Source: Bacteroidia bacterium (GTDB lineage: Bacteria > Bacteroidota > Bacteroidia > AKYH767-A > OLB10). Taken from it: 52,280 nt of DNA. The notes under the pieces are model-generated. The model saw only the letters and a list, made by a program, of their open reading frames with translations. It searched no databases and was not told the origin of the DNA. Below are positions 16,920-26,044 of the stretch, one piece after another (position 1 is the stretch's first letter; each line of letters begins with the position of its first letter). Both the position numbers and the translations under genes were made by a program. Where the stretch lies: the NCBI GenBank assembly GCA_023262505.1, contig JALRAP010000011.1, positions 1 to 52,280 of the forward strand, written 5' to 3'.

Positions 16920-17423
16920 TTAATGGTTCAATAATTTTGAGATCTCTTCATTCAATGATGTGCAATCGAATTCACCCTCATGAAACTTGCGAATCCCTTT
17001 GCGGTTATTGATGAAAATAGTTGCAGGAATGGATCCTGTCCAAGTTGAATCGATGCGATTTATCCACGAGTCATAGTCGGTCTCATCCAGGAGCCATGTT
17101 TCTGGTCCGGTACCACGCTTATTCAAAAAAGGAATCAAATTGCTATTCAGGTTTCTTTTGAAGTCCAGACTTACCAATAAAACGCGAATTGCAGATTTGT
17201 TTTGTTCGCGATTGAGTTCATAAAAGCATGGCAATTCTATAACACAGGGTTTGCACCATGTTGCCCAAAAATTGATAACATATAAACTGTCTTCGTTTTT
17301 TTCAATCATTGAAATCAGTTCATCGATTTTAGCCACTTTTACTTCCTGGCAATTGGCTTTATCGATGAAAACAGCATTTATAACTAAGAAAAAAGCCAAA
17401 CATTTCAACAGCTTGGTGCTCAT
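16920..17423 (-). CDS. Secreted TlpA-like thioredoxin
   Basis: 167 aa, signal peptide (about 1-25), then a thioredoxin fold with the redox motif WATWCKPC in FWATWCKPCVIELP and a cis-proline in GSIPATIFIN. TlpA/ResA proteins reduce disulphides in the periplasm, often for cytochrome c maturation or oxidative repair; the target is not evident. The start codon lies inside the stop of pabA (ATGA, positions 17420-17423), so translation is coupled to a folate or tryptophan gene that has no obvious link to redox work. Confidence 0.87.
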   Translation of the reverse strand: MSTKLLKCLAFFLVINAVFIDKANCQEVKVAKIDELISMIEKNEDSLYVINFWATWCKPCVIELPCFYELNREQNKSAIRVLLVSLDFKRNLNSNLIPFLNKRGTGPETWLLDETDYDSWINRIDSTWTGSIPATIFINNRKGIRKFHEGEFDCTSLNEEISKLLNH

Positions 17424-18028
17424 AGGTCAATCTTTTGTGTTTTGAATTTACGACAATAATCAAGCCAGTTTTCAATCATTTTCAATCCATCATCCGTCAT
17501 TACGGATTCCGGGTGAAATTGAATTCCATGTTGAGGCAGTGATTTGTGTGAAATTGCCATTATATTCCCATTTGAATCAATGGCATCTACTGATACGCAA
17601 TCAGGAATTGAATCCGGATCAATAACCCAACTGTGGTAGTGCCCTGAATTAAAAGTCATGGATAGCGAACCGAAGATGGGACTGCTGTTATTCAGAACAA
17701 TTGTTTTCAATTGAATTCCATGTATAGGCTTAGGCAAATTACAGAGTTTAGCGCCATGGCAAACACCAATGGCTTGGTGGCCTAGGCAAATACCAAGTAT
17801 TGGTAAGCTTTCAGGAGCGCTTTTTATAAGCTCGGACATAATGCCTGCTTCTGAAGGTAAGCCAGGGCCTGGCGATAATATTATCCCGTCGAATTCATAA
17901 GCTGACTCCAAATCGATTTGATCATTTCTACAAACAGAAACCTTGGAATTTTCATCGAGCTTCATTTCCACATAATGATGTAGATTGAAGGTGAAAGAGT
18001 CATAATTATCAAGGATGAGTATGTTCAA
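17420..18028 (-). CDS. pabA/trpG: Aminodeoxychorismate/anthranilate synthase glutaminase subunit
   Basis: 202 aa class I glutamine amidotransferase. The opening LILDNYDSFTFNLHHY, the SPGPGLPSEAG loop, the nucleophile elbow GICLGHQAIG and the catalytic His-Glu in FHPESVMTDDG are all present. It supplies ammonia to a chorismate-binding partner (PabB or TrpE), neither of which is in this window, so it could serve folate or tryptophan or both. It follows the PNGase F-like gene by 11 bases and overlaps the TlpA-like gene by 4. Confidence 0.92.
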   Translation of the reverse strand: MNILILDNYDSFTFNLHHYVEMKLDENSKVSVCRNDQIDLESAYEFDGIILSPGPGLPSEAGIMSELIKSAPESLPILGICLGHQAIGVCHGAKLCNLPKPIHGIQLKTIVLNNSSPIFGSLSMTFNSGHYHSWVIDPDSIPDCVSVDAIDSNGNIMAISHKSLPQHGIQFHPESVMTDDGLKMIENWLDYCRKFKTQKIDL

Positions 18029-18039
18029 AATCGTATCAA

Positions 18040-20277
18040 TCAGCGTTTAACTGCCTTTTTAATAACCGTTCGGTTGGCGGAAGTGTAACGAATCATGTAA
18101 ACTCCAGAAGGGAAATAAGACATGTCAACTGTGAGCAATTGGCTGTCTGATTTATCCAGTGCAATTGAAGAGAGCAACTTTCCTTCCAATGACAATACTT
18201 CTATCATGCCACTTTCTGCGTTCGGAAGAGATAAATCTATTTGAATCATATCTGAAGTTGGATTGGGATAAACCAGCATTTCTGCCTCCATTTCGATTTC
18301 AGGTTGCTCTAACACATAACCAACTGTGAATTGGTAGGTGATATTGGTTCCAAAATCGGATTCAAAATATTTCAGCACCCCTGGCCCGAATGCGTTAACG
18401 AACCTTACATATCCAGTTCCATCATTATTCGCAAAAAAGTAAAGTCCGTCTTTGCCCGAATCATTCATATTGAATGTATAACAGCCAGGAGCCAGGGTAA
18501 CGGTGTCACGGTAAATGGTGTTGGCAGCAAGAATGCCATTTGAGAATACGGTGTTGCCTTGCGAGTCTTTGATGTTATATGTATTCTCATTGGGTGCCAA
18601 ATTAGATTTGAAAAGCAATACAAACGAGTTGGGGTGTTGCGTTGGAAACAACACTGTACTGGTCATGGTATCATTCAGCGCATATTGATCAGCGCCACCG
18701 TTTGGATTTGAAACATACGCATAGAACTTATCGGGTTGGTTGGTGGTAGAGTTCCAATCTATGGAGCCAAGTTGGACTACGGCTGTTTGATTGAATCCCA
18801 GATTGCCGGTCCAATTGAATGTAGAAGGTGTTGCACCTGCGATTCCGTATGTAATAGTAGCGCTAGTAAGTGTGGTTGATCCAGTGTTTTTAATTACCAC
18901 TTTCGGATTTTGACAGATTGGGTTGGAGCGGTTATGGTAAAAGTTGTTCGAAGGTGCAATGATATCTTCCATTGAAACATCCAAATTGTAATTTGGGTCA
19001 CCGTAGGTTATCAATTGAACCGCCATGATATAGTTAGGATTCTGTCCACCAACAGTGTTGGTAAACGGATCCAAATTCATATCTACTGTAAGGTTTGACC
19101 CCGGAGTAATCAACGGCGTTAATTCATGTTCTCTGACAACTCCTTTTTCACCCGGACACCAATTGGCTCGGTCGTAAATCCAGGTTCCTGCTTGACGAAT
19201 CAAATGATTCTTTCCACAATCGTTTCTCCAAATAGGTTGCTGGAAATATTGAGTGCCGTTGAGTAAGACTTGGTAGTTTTTCAAACAAAACTCAGCGCAG
19301 TTTTGAGTCCCTGCTCCATGTCCGGTTGGTATTACGCGTAACATGGCATTGGTTTCATTATTTGTTAGTGCAAAAGTTTTTGGAGTCAGGTAGTTTTCAA
19401 TTGAATTTGAGGCATTCCCGTAAGGAAATCCACCGGGGCCGCTTACATATACGTTTCGAATGTTCTGTACAGTTCTAGGTGGTGTGCCTTCGATGAAATG
19501 AAAGTCCAATGTGATGGTGAAGCCATCAGACCATCCACCATAAAAGGCCCTTAATTTAACACTGTCTTGTAGAATGGAAGCGAAATCCGTTACATCAAAC
19601 GTGACGGTATTACTCCATGTGTTGGGATAATACCCTCCATACGGAGTAATCACTCGGGCCAACTCAATGCGCTCGATAACTTCAAAAACATTATAGGTAG
19701 GAGTAAAGGAGTTCAGAAGGATGGTATCAAATCCAACAAAGATGGAATCAATGATGTTTCCTTGGTTGTCGTGGTAATAATTGTAGAAATTGCAGTTGTA
19801 AAGAGTGAGGCTATCGGTTATGGCGAATGGATCCGATGAATTGTTGTGTATCATTACCTGGAAGGACCCAGCCAAAGATGAATCGGTGGATCCAGTAGCG
19901 GTATTGAAAAAAGTTAAATAAACCTGGCTCGTGTTGCCTCGAATGGTGTCTGGTGAGGAGCTGCCTAATGTGTAATAAGGTGCTTGCACCAAAGTGGAAT
20001 CATATGTTCCAGTTGGCCTAAGGGCCTCTACCTGTACCGTATAGTCCCAATCTGAGCAACCGTTGGAAGGACAGCCGAGGGTGAAATCAAGGTTTATCCT
20101 TCTGTAGGTGGTTCCTGCCGATGGAAATACTCCCCATGCATCGTAAGATCCCCACCATGACATGTGGGCATTGTTATGAGCTCTTACTGTAGTCGTGTCA
20201 CCGGGTCCAGCAATTGCAAAGGCCGAAGTGAACATCAGAATTAGGAAAACCAGGAATGGGGTAATGCTTGATTTCAT
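18040..20277 (-). CDS. PNGase F-like protein with T9SS type A sorting domain
   Basis: 745 aa from the ATG at 20277, which gives a signal peptide (cleavage after FAIAG or nearby); an in-frame ATG at 20364 would add 29 residues without signal character. The N-terminal region resembles peptide-N-glycosidase F of Elizabethkingia, which removes N-glycans from glycoproteins: CPSNGCSDWD (69-78), ITPYGG, DVTDFASIL, NCAEFC (326-331) and ANWCPGE (371-377). Asp78 and Glu329 align with two catalytic acids (D60 and E206), but the third (E118) seems to be a Gly in FYGGWSDG. The C-terminus is a sorting domain (YPNPTSDMIQ, ending in a Lys-Arg tail). Family likeness is secure; activity is unproven. Confidence 0.87.
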   Translation of the reverse strand: MKSSITPFLVFLILMFTSAFAIAGPGDTTTVRAHNNAHMSWWGSYDAWGVFPSAGTTYRRINLDFTLGCPSNGCSDWDYTVQVEALRPTGTYDSTLVQAPYYTLGSSSPDTIRGNTSQVYLTFFNTATGSTDSSLAGSFQVMIHNNSSDPFAITDSLTLYNCNFYNYYHDNQGNIIDSIFVGFDTILLNSFTPTYNVFEVIERIELARVITPYGGYYPNTWSNTVTFDVTDFASILQDSVKLRAFYGGWSDGFTITLDFHFIEGTPPRTVQNIRNVYVSGPGGFPYGNASNSIENYLTPKTFALTNNETNAMLRVIPTGHGAGTQNCAEFCLKNYQVLLNGTQYFQQPIWRNDCGKNHLIRQAGTWIYDRANWCPGEKGVVREHELTPLITPGSNLTVDMNLDPFTNTVGGQNPNYIMAVQLITYGDPNYNLDVSMEDIIAPSNNFYHNRSNPICQNPKVVIKNTGSTTLTSATITYGIAGATPSTFNWTGNLGFNQTAVVQLGSIDWNSTTNQPDKFYAYVSNPNGGADQYALNDTMTSTVLFPTQHPNSFVLLFKSNLAPNENTYNIKDSQGNTVFSNGILAANTIYRDTVTLAPGCYTFNMNDSGKDGLYFFANNDGTGYVRFVNAFGPGVLKYFESDFGTNITYQFTVGYVLEQPEIEMEAEMLVYPNPTSDMIQIDLSLPNAESGMIEVLSLEGKLLSSIALDKSDSQLLTVDMSYFPSGVYMIRYTSANRTVIKKAVKR

Positions 20278-20352
20278 AAAATTTAGTTTGTTCGAATATA
20301 ACCCATTCATAAATATTGAGCAATCAAATTTTACAGAATTGGGTAAATTACT

Positions 20353-20381
20353 TTTGATAATCAATTATTTCCGTAAATTTG
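20353..20381 (+). promoter_or_regulatory. Promoter of the acyl-CoA thioesterase, very short leader
   Basis: TTTG (20353-20356), a 17-base spacer, and TAAATTTG (20374-20381) match both Bacteroidota promoter boxes exactly. The -7 box ends 4 bases before the ATG at 20386, so transcription should begin at or close to the start codon. It is the best promoter in the window. Confidence 0.75.
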
Positions 20382-20385
20382 ATTT

Positions 20386-20901
20386 ATGAAAGTAAAAAAA
20401 CCTTCGGATTCGGTATGTATCAATACCGAAATAGTACTTCCAAACGACACAAATACTTTGGGCAATTTGATGGGGGGGCGTTTGCTTCATTGGATGGATA
20501 TATGTGCAGCTGTTTCTGCCCAACGCCATTGTGGCAGGGTAGTGGTTACGGCATCTGTGAACAACGTCTCTTTTAACCAAGCCATACGTTTGGCAGAAGT
20601 GGTAACCCTTCAAGCCAAAGTTTCTCGTGCCTTTAGTTCATCTATGGAGGTTTTCATAGATGTTTGGGTAGAGGACTGTGCAACAGGAGCAAAAAGAAAA
20701 TGTAACGAGGCAATATATACTTTCGTTGCCGTGGATCAACTTGGGAATCCGATACATGTTCCATCTATAGAGCCTGAATCAGATGAGGAAATAAGAAGGT
20801 ATGACGGGGCCTTGCGACGTCGCCAATTAAGTTTGATTCTAGCAGGAAAAATGAAGCCATCGGAAGCGACAGAGCTCAAAGCCCTTTTTACTGCTTCCTG
20901 A
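20386..20901 (+). CDS. Acyl-CoA thioesterase (hotdog fold)
   Basis: 171 aa. The ANDTNTLGNLMGGRLLHWMD region (the product starts LPNDTNTLGN) matches the hotdog thioesterase signature with the catalytic Asp in WMD, and a FNQAIRLAEVV segment follows in the central helix-strand. The C-terminal third is typical of the YciA/cytosolic acyl-CoA hydrolase group (hexameric, CoA ester hydrolysis). It is divergent from the T9SS gene and convergent with the amidohydrolase, 10 bases away. The mRNA may be leaderless. Confidence 0.9.
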   Translation: MKVKKPSDSVCINTEIVLPNDTNTLGNLMGGRLLHWMDICAAVSAQRHCGRVVVTASVNNVSFNQAIRLAEVVTLQAKVSRAFSSSMEVFIDVWVEDCATGAKRKCNEAIYTFVAVDQLGNPIHVPSIEPESDEEIRRYDGALRRRQLSLILAGKMKPSEATELKALFTAS

Positions 20902-20911
20902 TTTAAGTTAA

Positions 20912-23900
20912 TCAGTGTTTCGAACAACAACCTGAAGTGCCACTCTGCTCTTCTTGTCCATGTGCATTTATATGCCATGGGAACGAGGAGCCGGTTCGAT
21001 TTGTTTCCCAATAGAACTTGCCTCTGGTTTTTGTACGGTTTCCAATCTCATTCATCGTGGTCGCATCAAACAGTCTTCCATTCGCCATGGTATATGATAC
21101 GGTTTCGGTATTTCTGATGTTATCCAAAGGATTCTTATCAAGCACAACCAAATCGGCTAGTTTTCCAACTTCAATTGAACCAAGATCATCCTCCATACCA
21201 ATGTAGTGAGCTCCGTTTACCGTAGCACATTCGAGCACTTGCATATTGGACATACCCCCTTGCGACAGCATCCACATTTCCCAATGGGCACCGATTCCCT
21301 GAATTTGCCCGTGGGATCCCATGTTTACCTTAACTCCTGCATCTGCCAGTTTTTTGAGTGATTTGGAGACTAGGATATGTCCGTTAATGTACTCTTCATT
21401 GGGAATCATGGTACGATGACGAGCCCTTGAATCAATTATGAACCGGGGGGTGAAAGTGAGCAGCTTTTTGTTCTCCCATACGTTGCTCTCCTGATAGAAA
21501 TAATACTCGCCGGAAACAGCTCCGTATCCAACGATGAGTGTAGGGGTGATTGCCGTTTTGCTCGATTTGAACAGGTTTATCACATCCTGATGCAATGGCG
21601 CAATTGGAAGGTTGTGTTCAATACCCGTGTGTCCATCCAAAATCATACTCAAATTGTGGAAGAAAAACGAGCCACCCTCAGGGTAAACATGCGTACCTGT
21701 TTTGCGGGCTGCATCAATTACCATTTGACGTTGCTCCCTACGAGGTTGGTTGTAACTCTTGACGGAAAATGCTCCAAAGGAAAGGGTACGGTTGATGGCA
21801 GAAAAAGCATCTGATGGCTTGTTAATTATAGCCCTGTAATCACCTTCAGCGCCATATAGTATCCATCCGGTTGAAAATATCCTCGGACCAATCATGCTTC
21901 CGGATTTTACCATTTCTGACTGGGAAAATACCATCTCTGAATTTGAAGATGGATCGTGCGTGGTGGTAATACCATATGCAAGATTGGCAAAATAACTCCA
22001 TTGCTTTTGTGGACTCAGTCCTTGCCTGAATGTTCCCAAGTGGGCATGAACATCAATAAGTCCTGGTATGATGGTTTTGCCATTCGCTTTTAACACAAAT
22101 GCATCTTTTGGGATTTGAATATCATTGGCACCAACTGCCTCAATCCTGTTATGATTGATGATGATCGTACCGTTTTCGATGATTTTTCTGCTCGAATCCA
22201 TAGTAATGATTCTCGCTCCTGTGATTGCGATTTTTCCGATCGGCTTATCTTGTGGCAGTCTCAAACCAATCTTGATACCAGCAGTATCAGGTGCGGGCAA
22301 AGAATCAGGAGCACCTTCCAAGAACTTGAATCGTTGGTTCAGCTTGTTTGTGAAGTATTCGTCACCGGATGTCCAAAACAACTTATCGGAACCGGCCGAC
22401 CATTGCAAACTCATTCCGTTGTCTCGTGCAGTTTGCGCAACGGGGACAGCTTTCATGCCTGCGGAAACTTCAATGGCCTTACCGCTAGGAGCAAAAGCAG
22501 CTATATAGACTTTGTGGTATTCTATGAATGCCACCCATTCGTTATCGGGACTTGGCACCATGGCCGTAACAAACTTGCCGGTGAAATGTGAAAGTTCATC
22601 AAGACCATCAATACCGATGCTTTTCAATGCTCTTGCTCCCCCTTCAGATCCGATGTAATAAATGCGCTTACCGGTTTTATCAAAACTCGGATTGGATCCA
22701 TCCTTTACCAATCGTTTTGCAGGCCCTCCTGCTGATGACATTAAGTATATTCCAGGTTCCACGCAGAATGAAAAACCTTGGTGGTCATTTCCATCTTCCT
22801 TCTCAAAAATGATTTGCTTGCCATCAGGCGAATATCTTGGCGTTCTGTAAATCCCCTTTTCAGCAGTTATTTTTTTGGAACTGCCTCCTGACAATGGAAT
22901 TGAATGAATGGCACCTGTCTGCTCGTCATTCCACGAAACGAATAAAACTGATTTGCCATCAGGTGAAAAGGAGGGTTCGAATTCGAAATCGGTTCCGTTG
23001 GTTAGCCGGATGGGTTCTCCTTCTGGTAAAGATTTTTTCCATAGAAAGCCTGCTGCGTTGAATACCAGTGTTTTTTCATCGGGGCTAGTCACAGCTTGGC
23101 GAATGGCCTTTACATCAAAAGAATCAGGCGCAGCCTCATGTTTGAACCGCAAGGCATCCATGATTTTATGTTTGCAGTCTGCTTCAAATGGAATTTCAGT
23201 AACTGCTAACGATTCTATGTTGATTCGTTTGAATTTTCCATAGGCCCAGATTACAATTTCTTTGTCACCTGGCATCCAATTGAAATTTGGATAAACGCCA
23301 AATATTGCCCATGCCTCTTGTTGATCTTTGCTCAATTCTGCATAAATAGGCCACTCTTCTCCTGTCTTTATGTCTCGAATAAACAGCACGCTTTGTTCTC
23401 TTACGCGACGTACAAATGCGAGTTTCTTTCCATCGCGAGAAACCTGTGGTCTAACAGCACCTCCCGAACCGCCAGTCACAGTTTCGATTTCACCAGTATG
23501 AGTATCATAACGCTTCACAACATAAATCTGGTTGTTGGGATCTTTATTGTATTGGAAATATCCTCCAGGGTACATATCCTCGCTGTAGTAAATGTATTTT
23601 CCATCAGTGGTCCAACTAGGTTCTCCCAAATCCTGCTGGTCGTTTTTTCTTTTTGTCAATTGGATGCCATCTCCGCCGTTGAGGTGATACATCCATAGTT
23701 CGCCGGCACCCAATGAGCGCCCTGAGGTGAAATGCTTCCGGGCAACGATGTAATTTCCTTCAGGCGACCAAACGGCATTGTTAAGGAGTCGAAAATCCTC
23801 TTTGGTAACTTGTTTGGCGTCGCTTCCGTCTTTATCCATTACCCAAATATTATCTCCACCGCCTGCATCCGAGGTGAAGGATATTTGGCGTCCGTTAGGA

Positions 23901-24184
23901 CTGAATCTTGGTTGAACCTCAAATGCAAATCCCGTTCTGAGGGCCTTAGCCTTTCCGCCTGTTATCGGCATAATATATAAGTCACCAAGCAGGTCAAACA
24001 CGATTTCTTTCCCATCTGGGCTCACATCCAAATTCATCCAAGTACCCTCATTAACTGTAAACGAGGCTTCTGTATATGATCCTGGAGGATTGTTTACATC
24101 CCACTTTTCTTCATTAGCTTGTCCGTATGAGGATACATGCGCTACCGTTGCGAATACGCAAAAAGTCAGAATGAACTTTTTCAT
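20912..24184 (-). CDS. Secreted TolB-like propeller / amidohydrolase fusion
   Basis: 1090 aa, signal peptide at 1-21. Residues about 40-600 hold repeated PD40 units (for example RFSPNGRQISFTSDAGG and FSPDGKSVLFVSWN), forming a TolB/tricorn-like beta-propeller. The rest is an amidohydrolase TIM barrel with the metal-binding H-x-H in GLIDVHAHLG and a C-terminal GSIEVGKLADLVVLD. In the position of the usual catalytic Asp motif it has MGSHGQIQG, as this propeller subfamily may generally do. It probably hydrolyses a dipeptide or cyclic amide outside the cytoplasm; the substrate is unknown. The C-terminus ends in Gly-Cys-Cys-Ser-Lys-His, a possible metal-binding tail. It lies third in a minus-strand run after DedA. 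Confidence 0.9.
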   Translation of the reverse strand: MKKFILTFCVFATVAHVSSYGQANEEKWDVNNPPGSYTEASFTVNEGTWMNLDVSPDGKEIVFDLLGDLYIMPITGGKAKALRTGFAFEVQPRFSPNGRQISFTSDAGGGDNIWVMDKDGSDAKQVTKEDFRLLNNAVWSPEGNYIVARKHFTSGRSLGAGELWMYHLNGGDGIQLTKRKNDQQDLGEPSWTTDGKYIYYSEDMYPGGYFQYNKDPNNQIYVVKRYDTHTGEIETVTGGSGGAVRPQVSRDGKKLAFVRRVREQSVLFIRDIKTGEEWPIYAELSKDQQEAWAIFGVYPNFNWMPGDKEIVIWAYGKFKRINIESLAVTEIPFEADCKHKIMDALRFKHEAAPDSFDVKAIRQAVTSPDEKTLVFNAAGFLWKKSLPEGEPIRLTNGTDFEFEPSFSPDGKSVLFVSWNDEQTGAIHSIPLSGGSSKKITAEKGIYRTPRYSPDGKQIIFEKEDGNDHQGFSFCVEPGIYLMSSAGGPAKRLVKDGSNPSFDKTGKRIYYIGSEGGARALKSIGIDGLDELSHFTGKFVTAMVPSPDNEWVAFIEYHKVYIAAFAPSGKAIEVSAGMKAVPVAQTARDNGMSLQWSAGSDKLFWTSGDEYFTNKLNQRFKFLEGAPDSLPAPDTAGIKIGLRLPQDKPIGKIAITGARIITMDSSRKIIENGTIIINHNRIEAVGANDIQIPKDAFVLKANGKTIIPGLIDVHAHLGTFRQGLSPQKQWSYFANLAYGITTTHDPSSNSEMVFSQSEMVKSGSMIGPRIFSTGWILYGAEGDYRAIINKPSDAFSAINRTLSFGAFSVKSYNQPRREQRQMVIDAARKTGTHVYPEGGSFFFHNLSMILDGHTGIEHNLPIAPLHQDVINLFKSSKTAITPTLIVGYGAVSGEYYFYQESNVWENKKLLTFTPRFIIDSRARHRTMIPNEEYINGHILVSKSLKKLADAGVKVNMGSHGQIQGIGAHWEMWMLSQGGMSNMQVLECATVNGAHYIGMEDDLGSIEVGKLADLVVLDKNPLDNIRNTETVSYTMANGRLFDATTMNEIGNRTKTRGKFYWETNRTGSSFPWHINAHGQEEQSGTSGCCSKH

Positions 24185-24212
24185 TTATTGGGATTTTGAG
24201 GATGATATTTGA

Positions 24213-24857
24213 TCAAGACTGCCGACGCGCCTTGATATATTCGATTACAATTGGCAGCAATGAAACTAAAATGATGGTCAGAATGACCATGCTGAAGTTG
24301 TTGTTTATGAAATCCAGGTTTCCGAAAAGGAAGCCTGCTCCCAGGAACAAGGTAACCCATAGGAATGCCCCCAAAAAATTGTAGAAGAAAAATCTCTTGT
24401 ATTCCATAGTTCCAACTCCAGCAACAAAAGGTGCGAATGTTCGGATGATAGGAACGAACCGCGCATATACTATTGCTTTACCACCATGTTTTTCGTAGAA
24501 TGCCCTTGTCTTGTCTAGGTATTCTTTTTTTATGTACTTGCTTTCCTTTTTGAAAACACCTTCCCCAATGAATTTGCCGATGTGGTAATTGGTAGCATCT
24601 CCCAAAACAGCTGCAACGAAAATAATCCCATACATAACCCAAAAACTCAGGCCTGCTTCAGGCTGAGCCGCAATGATTGCCCCTGTGGCAAAAAGTAGGG
24701 AATCACCAGGAAGAAAAGGGGTGACTACCAAACCTGTCTCGCAAAATACAATCAGGAAAATAATGGCGTAAATCCAAAGACCATAGTTTTGAATTATCTC
24801 TCCTAGATGATCATCGATATGTAAAATGAAGTCAATTAGAAAATGAATAAATTCCAT
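24213..24857 (-). CDS. DedA family membrane protein
   Basis: 214 aa with four to five hydrophobic segments. It contains the DedA/SNARE-associated signature: a FLPGDSLLFATGAI loop, a FARFVPIIRTFAPFVAG stretch with the conserved Arg and Pro residues, and a reentrant-like helix. DedA proteins flip lipids (undecaprenyl phosphate or phosphatidylethanolamine) in the inner membrane, so this one likely works in envelope lipid recycling. It lies between the desaturase (11 bases upstream) and the amidohydrolase (28 bases downstream) in one direction. Confidence 0.9.
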   Translation of the reverse strand: MEFIHFLIDFILHIDDHLGEIIQNYGLWIYAIIFLIVFCETGLVVTPFLPGDSLLFATGAIIAAQPEAGLSFWVMYGIIFVAAVLGDATNYHIGKFIGEGVFKKESKYIKKEYLDKTRAFYEKHGGKAIVYARFVPIIRTFAPFVAGVGTMEYKRFFFYNFLGAFLWVTLFLGAGFLFGNLDFINNNFSMVILTIILVSLLPIVIEYIKARRQS

Positions 24858-24868
24858 GTTAGGCGGTT

Positions 24869-25975
24869 TTAGCTGGCTAATCGATGTTCTGGGAGGTATT
24901 CATTGTTACCTAGAATTTTGAGCATGCGTGTATGCGACTTGATCGCTTGCCACATGGTTTTATATTCGTGGTAGGAAATGCCAAACTCATGAGCTGTTTC
25001 CTTTACGATTGGCGCAATCGATGGGTAATGGATATGGCAAATATGAGGAAACAAATGGTGCTCTACCTGATAGTTCAGCCCGCCAAAGAACCACGTAGCG
25101 AGTTTGCTTCTCATAGCAAAATTGGCAGTTGTATTAAGTTGGTGGATATTCCAATTGTTTTTCACATCGCCATTTTCATCAGGCATTGGGAAGGTGGTTC
25201 CTTCCACTACGTGAGCTAGTTGGAAGACAACTGCTAGGGTGATGCCCTGTATTAGGTGCATCGCAACAAAACCGATCAAGCAGAACCACCAAGGAGCGCC
25301 AGTGTATATTATTGGTAGTGCTAAAAATAAAGCAAAGTACAGGGCTTTGAATCCGAAAAGAATGAAGTACTCGCGTATCGGATGCTTCTTGTTTTCATAA
25401 TTGCCCAATTTGGTTTGAAAAAAGGTTACAAAATCTTTCTTGAATACCCAGGATAGGGAAGTCAGGCAGTAGAAAAAGTAGGCGTAATAATGCTGGAAAC
25501 GATGAATCTTCTTGAGTTTGTTTTCAGTTGACAAACGAATCAAAGATACAGGCTCCAAGTCTTCATCATGACCGGGAATATTAGTGTAAGTGTGATGTAT
25601 CACATTGTGAAGTATCTTCCACATGTATTTGTTGGTTCCTGCTAAGTTGAAAGTATATCCCATCAGTTTATTGACAAATGGATATTTTGATAATGAACCA
25701 TGAACAGCATCATGTGAGATGTTGAATCCAACAAATGCAGTAAAAAGACCCATGAGGATCCAGCTTATTATGGATGCAACATAATTGTCTTGTGACAGGT
25801 AAATGTATAAGTAGGAGCCGAAAAATCCGGTCAGGTAAAAAAACACTTTAAAGAACATCAGAAAGTTCCCTTTTGGGGAAATGCCATTTGACTGAAAGTA
25901 TTCCTGTATTCGTTGGTTCAGAACATCCGTGAAAGTTAAATCTTGGGTTTTTCTGAATTTGATTTTGTTTGACAT
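24869..25975 (-). CDS. Fatty acid desaturase (acyl-lipid/acyl-CoA type)
   Basis: 368 aa. The three histidine boxes that hold the di-iron centre are visible: HDAVHG (about 88), HNVIHHTYTN (about 123), and QVEHHLFPH (about 304) near the C-terminus. Hydrophobic spans at about 45-85 and 200-245 support a four-helix membrane protein. It should place a double bond in membrane fatty acids to adjust fluidity. Regiochemistry is not evident, and no cytochrome b5 domain is present, so an external electron carrier is needed. A promoter and an inverted repeat lie upstream (26006-26062). Confidence 0.92.
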   Translation of the reverse strand: MSNKIKFRKTQDLTFTDVLNQRIQEYFQSNGISPKGNFLMFFKVFFYLTGFFGSYLYIYLSQDNYVASIISWILMGLFTAFVGFNISHDAVHGSLSKYPFVNKLMGYTFNLAGTNKYMWKILHNVIHHTYTNIPGHDEDLEPVSLIRLSTENKLKKIHRFQHYYAYFFYCLTSLSWVFKKDFVTFFQTKLGNYENKKHPIREYFILFGFKALYFALFLALPIIYTGAPWWFCLIGFVAMHLIQGITLAVVFQLAHVVEGTTFPMPDENGDVKNNWNIHQLNTTANFAMRSKLATWFFGGLNYQVEHHLFPHICHIHYPSIAPIVKETAHEFGISYHEYKTMWQAIKSHTRMLKILGNNEYLPEHRLAS

Positions 25976-26005
25976 AAATTAGTTTTCAGGTATTGATGAC
26001 TTCAG

Positions 26006-26033
26006 CAAAGATAACCACGACACTATTTTCAAA
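26006..26033 (-). promoter_or_regulatory. Probable promoter of the desaturase operon
   Basis: On the minus strand TATCTTTG (26013-26006) exactly matches the -7 box. A TTTG ends 16 bases upstream (26033-26030), and another TTTG gives a 23-base spacer. The leader to the ATG at 25975 would be about 26 bases. Confidence 0.55.
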
Positions 26034-26044
26034 CTCCAAATCCC

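Noticed and set aside
22115-23980. Several open frames on the plus strand inside the amidohydrolase gene
   Set aside because: They lie wholly within a well-supported gene on the other strand and show no family motifs.
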